From JBCCRH01 sp039208045 (GTDB taxonomy: Bacteria; Bacteroidota; Bacteroidia; Chitinophagales; Saprospiraceae): a stretch of 5,158 bases of DNA. This document shows, one piece after another, positions 1 through 5,158 of the stretch (the stretch's first letter is position 1; every line of letters begins with the position of its first letter). Position numbers and translations under genes: made by a program. The stretch lies in assembly GCA_039208045.1 (NCBI GenBank), contig JBCCRH010000417.1, positions 1-5,158 of the forward strand. The letters are read 5' to 3'. The notes beneath the pieces are model-generated. The model was not told the DNA's origin. It saw only the letters and a list, made by a program, of their open reading frames with translations, and did no database searches.

Positions 1-1575
1 AATGAGTTTTATGTCAATCAGGGGGATGGGAGCTTTGTGGAGTTGGGGGAGAGCTTGGGGGTGGCACTAGACTCTACCGTCGATTCGCGGGCAGCGGTGT
101 GGGGAGATATTAATAATGATGGGTGGGCTGATTTGTATGTGGGGAATCGGGCGACGCCAGATCGATTGTTTCTTAATTTGGAAGGGGAGGGCTTTGAAGA
201 GATTGCTTTTGCGGCGGGTATTATCCAACTGGGGCACCCCAAGGCGGTGAATATGGCCGATTTGAATAACGATGGCTTCTTGGATATTTATGTGTCTAAC
301 TTCCTCTTGGAAAATTTTCTTTACCTCAATAATGGGGATAATACTTTTACCAACTTTACGATTTCTTCGAATGCCTTGGATAATGGGCTGGCTATGGGTA
401 CCGTTATTTTCGACTACGATAAAGATGGCGATATGGACATCTACCTAGTACACGATGGCTTTGAGCCGAACTTTTTGTACCAAAATAATGGCAATGCACA
501 GTTTATTGATGTGGCACCAGAAGTGGGGGCAGCAACGGAGAGCTTTGGTATGGGCGTTGATATTGGAGATGTAAATAACGATGGTTGGCTGGATATTTAT
601 ATTGCTAATTTAGGCTCTAATTATCTGCTGCTTAATAATGGAGATGGCACTTATTCTAATATCTATCAAGAAGCAGCAGTGGGCGATATTGGCATGGGCT
701 GGGGCACTAGCTTGCTGGATTACGACAAGGATGGGCTGGTTGATATTTACGTGGCTAACGACTATGCCTTTAGTCCGTATCGGAATGTGCTCTACCAAAA
801 TACAGGCGACTTGACCTTTCAAGTAGCAGAAGAACCAAATCCTATTTCCAATCAATATCGGAGCTATGGCTCTGCTTGCCTCGACTATAATATGGATGGC
901 AATATGGATCTATTAGTGACTAATAAAGGGCCTAATCAGCGCTCCCAGCTTTTCCGAAACGCTAATCGTCCCCACGCTTGGATTGGCTTCAAGCTCATTG
1001 GAGTGGAAAGTAATAAAAGTGCAGTGGGCGCCAAAGTGCGTATCGTAGATGATCTGGGGGTGCTACACTACGATGAAGTGATCGCCGGAAGCAGTTGGTC
1101 GAGCCAAAGCAGCTTGCTGCTCCATTTTGGCTTAGGCGATGCTACGGCCATTGATACCCTTACGATCACTTGGCCTTCGGGCTTAGAGCAAACGCTAGCA
1201 ATTGAACATTTAGATACCTACTATACCGTTGAGGAAGGAGGCGAAGCGCGTGAAGGAGTTGGAACTAGCATTACCACTTCTACTACTACTATACCGGCAG
1301 ACACTCCTCCTCTTCGGGTATTTCCCAATCCCACAGCTGGGCCATTTACGGTGGAATTTTTTGCGCCAAGCAACAAACCTACCCAAGTGGAAATACTAGA
1401 TCAACTGGGGAGACGCCTGTACAACCAGCAAATTGATAGTCCACAATTGGATAAGAATACCCTCGTGGTGGAGCTAGCAGGTACTCTGAGCACCATTTCC
1501 GCTCAGTTATTACTGGTGAAAGTCCAGACGGGTGCTATCATCGCTACCAGGAAAATATGGATACAGTCCAGATAG
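1..1575 (+). CDS. Secreted CRTAC1-like FG-GAP/VCBS repeat protein with ASPIC/UnbV domain and T9SS sorting domain (5' partial)
   Basis: The reading frame is open from base 1 (NEFYVNQGDGSF...) to a TAG at 1573-1575, so 524 residues are visible and the N-terminus, including any signal peptide, lies upstream. A GTG at 37 is an internal valine, not a start. Six FG-GAP/VCBS repeats carry Dx[ND]xDGxxD calcium loops at residues 36-44, 87-95, 138-146, 190-198, 240-248 and 295-303. They are followed by an ASPIC/UnbV domain (about 325-412) with SNKSAVGAK at 337-345, HFGLG at 375-379 and WPSG at 391-394. A Thr/Ser-rich linker (about 417-437) leads to a type A T9SS sorting domain beginning LRVFPNPTAG at 438. 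In known families such repeats form an extracellular beta-propeller, and the C-terminal domain directs export through the type IX system and is usually cleaved. The ligand or function is unknown. It is probably not functionally linked to the downstream efflux genes. Confidence 0.93.
   Translation, partial: NEFYVNQGDGSFVELGESLGVALDSTVDSRAAVWGDINNDGWADLYVGNRATPDRLFLNLEGEGFEEIAFAAGIIQLGHPKAVNMADLNNDGFLDIYVSNFLLENFLYLNNGDNTFTNFTISSNALDNGLAMGTVIFDYDKDGDMDIYLVHDGFEPNFLYQNNGNAQFIDVAPEVGAATESFGMGVDIGDVNNDGWLDIYIANLGSNYLLLNNGDGTYSNIYQEAAVGDIGMGWGTSLLDYDKDGLVDIYVANDYAFSPYRNVLYQNTGDLTFQVAEEPNPISNQYRSYGSACLDYNMDGNMDLLVTNKGPNQRSQLFRNANRPHAWIGFKLIGVESNKSAVGAKVRIVDDLGVLHYDEVIAGSSWSSQSSLLLHFGLGDATAIDTLTITWPSGLEQTLAIEHLDTYYTVEEGGEAREGVGTSITTSTTTIPADTPPLRVFPNPTAGPFTVEFFAPSNKPTQVEILDQLGRRLYNQQIDSPQLDKNTLVVELAGTLSTISAQLLLVKVQTGAIIATRKIWIQSR
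106..909 (+). repeat. Six FG-GAP/VCBS calcium-loop repeats (coding)
   Basis: The loops lie at 106-132 (DINNDGWAD), 259-285 (DLNNDGFLD), 412-438 (DYDKDGDMD), 568-594 (DVNNDGWLD), 718-744 (DYDKDGLVD) and 883-909 (DYNMDGNMD). Spacing is about 150-165 bases, or 50-55 residues, as expected for one propeller blade each. Each loop is followed by a short hydrophobic beta strand such as DIYVSN or DIYIAN. The DNA of repeats 2 and 4 is closely similar (265-290 against 574-599), which fits duplication within the gene. Further repeats may exist upstream of the window, because the first visible residues (FYVNQGDGSFVEL) look like the NxGDGxF segment of a preceding blade. Confidence 0.92.
1312..1572 (+). other. 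T9SS type A C-terminal sorting domain (coding)
   Basis: Residues 438-524 of the partial protein begin with LRVFPNPTAGPFTVEF and continue with VEILDQLGRRLYNQQI, matching the usual order of this domain: vyPNP motif, strand, then a D-x-xG-r segment. They end in RKIWIQSR at the stop codon, as expected for an extreme C-terminal signal. The usual G-x-Y that precedes the last strands is not present: the aligned stretch reads SAQLLLVKV. The assignment rests on the order of motifs and the terminal position, and the domain supports a Bacteroidota origin. Confidence 0.85.
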
Positions 1576-1602
1576 GTCTGCGTCCCGTATACTTATACAC
1601 TT

Positions 1603-1631
1603 TTGACAGAAAATGGTAAATTTGAATAAAC
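1603..1631 (+). promoter_or_regulatory. Candidate promoter of the TetR-family gene
   Basis: The 97-base gap after the secreted-protein gene contains TAAATTTG at 1617-1624, an exact match to the Bacteroidota -7 box TAnnTTTG. It also contains TTGACA at 1603-1608, which looks like a classical -35 box. The two are not in standard register: only 8 bases lie between TTGACA and the -7 box, and there is no TTTG about 20 bases upstream of the -7 box. TTGACA could instead pair with GAATAA at 1624-1629 over 15 bases. Either reading gives a leader of roughly 35-45 bases to the ATG at 1673. This is a plausible site, not a proven one. Confidence 0.35.
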
Positions 1632-1672
1632 TAAGCATCATTCAAGTAGGTTCTGAATAGTAAAACCCAATA

Positions 1673-2311
1673 ATGGCAGCAGACTCTGAACAAATACTAA
1701 AGGCAAGAGGAGAGGAAGAAAAAGACATTCGCCGTCAGCATATCATTGATAGTGCCGAGCGGGTGATGATGGAAGGGGGATTGAGTAAATTCAGTATAGC
1801 TGCCGTGGCACGGGAAGCGAAATTAGCAAAAGGGACGCTCTACCTCTATTTTAAGAATAAAGAGCAAATGATTGCACAGCTCACCCTCAAATCTAGAGAG
1901 GCACTCCTGCAAAGCTTTCGCGCAAGTGTTGAATGTACGGATGATCCGCTTCAGCAAATCCGAAACATCATTGTTGCAAGCTTTAAGTTTTATGAAGACT
2001 ATGAGCGCTATTATGAATTAATATCATTCTACGAAGCCAATTCGGGCCTGAAAGAACCTCCCGTATTAGAAGAGGCTAGCGCAAAGATCACCGCATTAGT
2101 GGTAGATACCATAGAGCGGGCCATCGAAGCAGGTGCGGTAAGGCCTTCCGTCAACCCCAATCATCTTTCTTACATTATGTGGGGAACCTCCATGGGTATT
2201 GTACAATTGATCAATGTCAAACGCGAAGCCCTCCGTAAAAACCTTTCGGCAAGCGTAGAAGACTTCTACGAAAGCTATATCGAGCTGATGATTAACGGTA
2301 TTAGAGCCTAG
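1673..2311 (+). CDS. TetR/AcrR-family transcriptional regulator
   Basis: This 212-residue protein has the normal TetR-family length. The N-terminal DNA-binding domain covers about residues 20-67: helix 1 RRQHIIDSAERVMMEGG, then the helix-turn-helix IAAVAREAKLAKGTLYLYFKNKEQM at 42-66, with the hallmark KGTLYLYFKNKE. The C-terminal portion (about 75-212) is helical and divergent, as is usual for the ligand-binding and dimerisation domain, so the inducer cannot be read from sequence. The ATG at 1673 is the only start that keeps the complete first helix; the next Met is at residue 32. There is no Shine-Dalgarno motif, only an A-rich leader. The gene is followed on the same strand by an RND efflux operon with a strong palindrome in front of it, so the protein is most likely a repressor of that operon. 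Activation, or an additional target elsewhere, cannot be excluded. Confidence 0.93.
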   Translation: MAADSEQILKARGEEEKDIRRQHIIDSAERVMMEGGLSKFSIAAVAREAKLAKGTLYLYFKNKEQMIAQLTLKSREALLQSFRASVECTDDPLQQIRNIIVASFKFYEDYERYYELISFYEANSGLKEPPVLEEASAKITALVVDTIERAIEAGAVRPSVNPNHLSYIMWGTSMGIVQLINVKREALRKNLSASVEDFYESYIELMINGIRA

Positions 2312-2342
2312 GTTTTTCAACTCCAATACATTTTTCTTGTCT

Positions 2343-2362
2343 CCAGCCAGTAAGCTGGTTTT
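2343..2362 (+). terminator. Weak candidate intrinsic terminator after the TetR-family gene
   Basis: CCAGC at 2343-2347 pairs with GCTGG at 2354-2358 across a 6-base loop and is followed directly by TTTT (2359-2362). It lies 31 bases after the regulator stop. The stem is only 5 bp and the T run is short and interrupted by C, so termination is probably partial at best. If it works, it separates regulator transcription from the adaptor-permease operon. Confidence 0.3.
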
Positions 2363-2432
2363 CAGTGTATTATGTCTTTGTGCTATCTATGTGGCTGATT
2401 TTTTTCAAAAAAAAGTGAGCCTTATTTAAACT

Positions 2433-2453
2433 TAAATGAACGGCGTTCATTTA
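2433..2453. promoter_or_regulatory. Perfect 21-bp palindrome, presumed TetR-family operator
   Basis: The left arm TAAATGAACG (2433-2442) and the right arm CGTTCATTTA (2444-2453) are exact reverse complements around a single central G at 2443. The core TGAACG/CGTTCA resembles operators of many TetR-family repressors, which bind as dimers or pairs of dimers to palindromes of this size. The site lies 121 bases after the regulator stop and 67 bases before the adaptor ATG. By chance, a 10-bp perfect arm with a spacer of a few bases would be expected only about 0.02 times in a window of this size (rough four-letter estimate). Binding by the neighbouring regulator is inference. Confidence 0.8.
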
Positions 2454-2520
2454 TAAGGTGTATGAAATCTTGAATGCTACATGAACTGAGTAGTTACTTA
2501 CATCACTAAATAGAAAAACA

Positions 2521-2589
2521 ATGAATCGACTAGTGCCTGATGTCAGGTTCCTAGCAGGCATCGCCATGTCTGTGCTGTTAGCAAGCTGT
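2521..2589 (+). other. Lipoprotein signal peptide with lipobox (coding)
   Basis: Residues 1-23 of the adaptor hold Arg at 3 and 9, a hydrophobic core LAGIAMSVLL and the lipobox L20-A21-S22-C23, the expected signal peptidase II site. The residues after Cys (GNTVPDE) do not show the K-(D/E)-(D/E) type signal described for surface lipoproteins of Bacteroidota. That fits a protein that stays in the periplasm anchored to a membrane. Confidence 0.88.
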
Positions 2590-3654
2590 GGAAATACCGT
2601 GCCCGATGAGCGGACATTGGCCGCCCAGGAGGCTGCTGAAAAAACAGAACTTTCCTATACCATCAAGAAAAAAGATTTGATTCTACTACCAGCAAAAAGT
2701 GGAAGTCGAGCGGTACGTACGACCATCGGTGGACGGGTGATTTCTAAAAATACTACCCAGCTTTTTGCAGAAGTGCAAGGAACCATCAAATCAACCAGCC
2801 GCCCTTTTAAAGCAGGGATAGATTTTAAGAAGGGCGAAACGCTAGTGCGCATCGACCGGGAAGAATTCGAGCTGTCGCTAGAATCCCAACGCTCGGCTTT
2901 TCTCAATGTACTCACTGGTATGCTTCCTGATTTGAAGTCGGATTATCCGGATAGCTACGATCAATGGCTGACGTACGTCAAGGGCTATCAGTTTGGCAAT
3001 GCCCTGAAAGTATTACCCGAACCCAAGTCGACCGAGGAAAAATTCTACCTGACTACGAACCAAGTGTATCAGCTATTTTTTCAAATCAAATCCTTAGAGG
3101 AGCGGCTGAGTAAATACACGATAGCTGCCCCCTATTCGGGCACTATTACGGCTTCGAATATTGATGTGGGAAGTCTCGTGTCGCCAGGCCAACCGCTGGG
3201 CACTATTGCCAACCGACTCAATTATGAGCTAGAGGCAGGAGTACCCATAAGTGTAGCAGAGCGCTTGAAGAAAGGCGATAAAATTACCTTTGCTAACAAT
3301 CAGCTTACTGGCTCTTGGACAGGTACAGTGGTGCGCATTAACAAAATCGTTGATCCTGCTACACAAAATATTCCAGTCTACTTCCGCTTGGAAGGCAAGG
3401 GCCTAAAATCAGGGATGTATCTGGAGGGAGCCATCGAAGCAAATATGCAAGAGGGGGTAATGGTCATTCCTAGTGCCGCCCTAGGGCGCGATGAAAGCGT
3501 GCTGGTCTTACAAGGCGATGTGATCAGAAGAAAGGCCGTTACGCCTATTGATTTTCTGCAAGATTCAATTGTAGTAAAGGGCTTGGTAGAACAAGATGTG
3601 GTGATTCTTAACCAATTTGATATTCCTGTAGAAGGGAGCAAAGTCGCATTATAA
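2521..3654 (+). CDS. RND efflux periplasmic adaptor lipoprotein (HlyD/AcrA-type membrane fusion protein)
   Basis: This 377-residue protein is the adaptor that would join the inner-membrane RND pump to an outer-membrane channel. A lipoprotein signal covers residues 1-23: a short charged start, a hydrophobic stretch, and the lipobox LASC with the lipidated Cys at 23 (2587-2589). The ATG at 2521 is preferred over Met16, which would destroy the signal. Split lipoyl halves lie at about 68-118 and 198-230, the second with TIAAPYSGTITASNIDVGSLVSPGQ, a family hallmark. Between them, residues about 119-198 form the hairpin region, unusual in containing MLPDLKSDYPDSYDQW rather than clean heptads. A beta-barrel (about 234-300) and a membrane-proximal domain (about 301-377) follow. 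The permease gene starts 14 bases after the TAA, so the two are almost certainly co-transcribed. The substrate is unknown. The start has an A-rich leader (ATAGAAAAACA) and no Shine-Dalgarno motif. Confidence 0.93.
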   Translation: MNRLVPDVRFLAGIAMSVLLASCGNTVPDERTLAAQEAAEKTELSYTIKKKDLILLPAKSGSRAVRTTIGGRVISKNTTQLFAEVQGTIKSTSRPFKAGIDFKKGETLVRIDREEFELSLESQRSAFLNVLTGMLPDLKSDYPDSYDQWLTYVKGYQFGNALKVLPEPKSTEEKFYLTTNQVYQLFFQIKSLEERLSKYTIAAPYSGTITASNIDVGSLVSPGQPLGTIANRLNYELEAGVPISVAERLKKGDKITFANNQLTGSWTGTVVRINKIVDPATQNIPVYFRLEGKGLKSGMYLEGAIEANMQEGVMVIPSAALGRDESVLVLQGDVIRRKAVTPIDFLQDSIVVKGLVEQDVVILNQFDIPVEGSKVAL

Positions 3655-3668
3655 AAAGCTAAGAAATA

Positions 3669-5158
3669 ATGGAAAATTTTATAAAATCACTCATTCAAAA
3701 GCCACGAGTGGTCGATATTGTAGTCGGCTTAATTGTGGTGGTGGGCTTGGCGACGGTTGGCAATATGCGCTCCAACTTTTTGCCGCCTGAACCCATCAAC
3801 TTCGTTGCTGTAAACGTGGTTTATCGCGGCGCTTCGCCACAAGAAGTAGAAGAAGAGGTAGTCGATAAAATCGAAGACAAGCTAGATGGACTAAAGGGAA
3901 TTGATCGCATTACATCGCGCTCAGAAGAGAGCTTTGCCAATATCCGCATTGAATTGTTGGAAGAAGCAGACCCTAACGAAGTGCTACAAGACGTGAGTAA
4001 TGCTATCGACAAAATTACCACCTTCCCAGAAGGGATGGACGCACCATTCGCCTACAAAGAAGAAATTCTAAATTATACCATGACGGTTGGCTTAGTTGGT
4101 GATGTTAGCCTGAGTGTGCTCAAAGACCACGCTAAAAACCTGAAGGATGAGCTGACCTATTCGCCGAATTTGTCGCAAGTTTTTCTGAGTGGCTACCCAG
4201 AGGAGGAAATAGAGGTACGCTTACGCGAAAAAGACTTGCGCGCCTACCAACTCACTTTTGATGAGGTAGCCCGAGCGATTCAGTCTACCAACATCAAGGC
4301 ATCGGGCGGGGAAATCAAAACCGACAAAAAGAATATCTTGATTCGCCTAGATAGTCGGGAATATTACTCCCGTGGCCTAATGAATACAGTCATCAAAGCA
4401 AGGCCAGATGGCAAGATGATTCGCCTAAGCCAAATTGCAGATGTAAAAGATCAGTTTGCGGACAAGCCCGACCAGACCTACGTTAATGGCAAGCCTGCGG
4501 TAATTTTGAAAATATTTAGCCGTAGCGAAGAAGACATCCTCCAAAACGCAGATTTTGTCAATGAAGAAGTACGTAAGTTTAATCGCCTACACGATGGTGT
4601 AGAAGCCGTCATTGTGGAAGATAAAGCCATCTCGCTTGCAGATGCCATTGGGACACTACGCGATAATGCCTGGCAGGGTATCCTACTGGTGATCATTGTA
4701 CTAGGCCTGTTTTTAGAGCCTCGTGTTGCCTTTTGGGTGGCCTTCAAAATACCAGTAGCCTTGCTAGGGATGTTTATCATCTCTAACTTTTATGACCTTA
4801 CGATCAATCAAGTGTCGCTCTTCGGTCTGATTATTGTGCTAGGGGTCATTGTGGATGATGGGGTGGTCGTGGCCGAAAATATTTACCAGCGCTTCCAGGA
4901 AGGCATGAGCCCGCTCAAAGCGGCGGTGCAAGGTACTATTGAGGTCTTTCCAGCTATCTTATCTTCGCTGGCTACCACAGCGGTTGCTTTCTCCCTCTTT
5001 TTCTTTTTTGATGGACAGCTAGGGGATTACTTTTCGGACATTTCGTTCGTAGTATGTGCAACGCTCTTTGTAGCGCTGCTAGAAAGTATGCTCATCTTAC
5101 CTGTACACATCGCCCGCTCCAAAGCTTTAGATCGCAACGCAAAGCCTTGGAAGTTGAC
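3669..5158 (+). CDS. RND-family efflux transporter permease (3' partial, N-terminal half)
   Basis: The frame opens at ATG 3669 (MENFIKSLIQKPRVVDIVVG) and stays open to the window edge, giving 496 codons, about half of a normal RND permease of roughly 1000 or more residues. TM1 lies at about 14-32. The first periplasmic porter region follows (about 33-330), with NFLPPEP at 36-42 and YRGASPQEVEEE at 52-63. TM2-TM3 are around 335-378. TM4 contains LFGLIIVLGVIVDDGVVV with the adjacent Asp396-Asp397 (4854-4859) that form the proton relay in AcrB-type pumps. TM5-TM6 follow and end in ESMLILPVHIA (472-482). The Asp pair argues for a proton-driven exporter of organic compounds, not a metal-specific pump, but the substrate is not readable. 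It would work with the adjacent lipoprotein adaptor and a TolC-like channel. Translation starts from an A-rich leader. The truncation is the window edge, not a mutation. Confidence 0.95.
   Translation, partial: MENFIKSLIQKPRVVDIVVGLIVVVGLATVGNMRSNFLPPEPINFVAVNVVYRGASPQEVEEEVVDKIEDKLDGLKGIDRITSRSEESFANIRIELLEEADPNEVLQDVSNAIDKITTFPEGMDAPFAYKEEILNYTMTVGLVGDVSLSVLKDHAKNLKDELTYSPNLSQVFLSGYPEEEIEVRLREKDLRAYQLTFDEVARAIQSTNIKASGGEIKTDKKNILIRLDSREYYSRGLMNTVIKARPDGKMIRLSQIADVKDQFADKPDQTYVNGKPAVILKIFSRSEEDILQNADFVNEEVRKFNRLHDGVEAVIVEDKAISLADAIGTLRDNAWQGILLVIIVLGLFLEPRVAFWVAFKIPVALLGMFIISNFYDLTINQVSLFGLIIVLGVIVDDGVVVAENIYQRFQEGMSPLKAAVQGTIEVFPAILSSLATTAVAFSLFFFFDGQLGDYFSDISFVVCATLFVALLESMLILPVHIARSKALDRNAKPWKL

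Larger units (their letters stand above)
2312..2520. other. Regulatory intergenic region between tetR-like gene and efflux operon
   Basis: These 209 bases contain no credible gene. In order they hold a weak hairpin with a T run (2343-2362), a run of seven T, one C and eight A (2399-2414), nested inverted repeats with the presumed operator (2420-2458), and an AT-rich leader ending in an A-rich tract directly before the adaptor ATG. I could not find a well-spaced TTTG...TAnnTTTG promoter. The nearest -10-like string is TATAAG at 2452-2457, overlapping the right end of the palindrome. A promoter overlapping the operator is expected if the regulator is a repressor, but the sequence does not settle its position. 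Confidence 0.6.

Noticed and set aside
37..39. GTG as the start codon of the first gene
   Set aside because: The same frame is open back to base 1 and encodes a recognisable FG-GAP segment (FYVNQGDGSF), so this is an internal valine of a gene that begins upstream.
21..61. Four G runs resembling a G-quadruplex motif
   Set aside because: One loop is 14 bases, beyond the usual limit of about 7, and the runs are explained by Gly and adjacent codons in the repeat protein.
610..855. Antisense open frames on the - strand, including within the first gene, the adaptor and the permease
   Set aside because: They lie inside strongly supported + strand genes, show no recognisable domain and have low-complexity or shadow-like composition.
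1587..1598. Small palindrome GTATA-CT-TATAC after the first stop codon
   Set aside because: Arms of 5 AT-rich bases with a 2-base gap are common by chance, are too weak for a terminator, and do not match the operator motif.
2372..2398. Eight-codon mini-ORF (MSLCYLCG) that could be a leader peptide
   Set aside because: It has no ribosome-binding signal, no attenuator structure depends on it, and the length is easily reached by chance.
2481..2486. ATGAAC as a second operator half-site
   Set aside because: Only 6 bases match one arm and there is no opposing arm nearby.
1..5158. CRISPR array, tRNA/rRNA, insertion sequence, phage, defence or toxin-antitoxin system
   Set aside because: No regularly spaced identical repeats, transposase motifs, terminal inverted repeats or small paired genes are visible. 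The coding content is explained by one secreted protein and one efflux module.

Overview
The window looks like chromosomal DNA from a member of the Bacteroidota, possibly Saprospiraceae-like, although the lineage below phylum is a guess. The evidence is a C-terminal type IX secretion (T9SS) sorting domain on the first protein, A-rich translation starts without Shine-Dalgarno motifs, a TAnnTTTG-type -7 box in front of the regulator gene, and a lipoprotein-type RND adaptor. All four genes lie on the + strand.

Region 1 (1-1575) is the 3' part of a gene for a secreted, calcium-loop-rich beta-propeller protein of the CRTAC1/ASPIC type. Six FG-GAP/VCBS repeats are followed by an ASPIC/UnbV domain, a Thr/Ser-rich linker and a T9SS sorting domain. 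Its true start lies upstream of the window. A 97-base gap with a candidate promoter separates it from region 2.

Region 2 (1673-5158) is a drug- or metabolite-efflux module: a TetR-family regulator, a 209-base intergenic region, a periplasmic lipoprotein adaptor (HlyD/AcrA type), and, 14 bases later, an RND inner-membrane permease that runs off the right edge. The permease has 496 codons visible, about half of the usual length of roughly 1000 or more. The intergenic region carries a perfect 21-bp palindrome (2433-2453, 10-bp arms around one base), the best candidate for the TetR operator. The simplest model is that the regulator represses the adaptor-permease operon through this site until a ligand releases it, and that adaptor and permease then form a proton-driven pump with an outer-membrane TolC-like channel. 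No channel gene is visible in the window.

I see no CRISPR array, tRNA, rRNA, insertion sequence, phage gene or toxin-antitoxin pair, and nothing that makes a convincing case for a wholly new system. The points most worth a second look are the operator and its nested outer arms, the unusual placement of the operator relative to tetR, the atypical hairpin region of the adaptor, and the degenerate core of the T9SS sorting domain.
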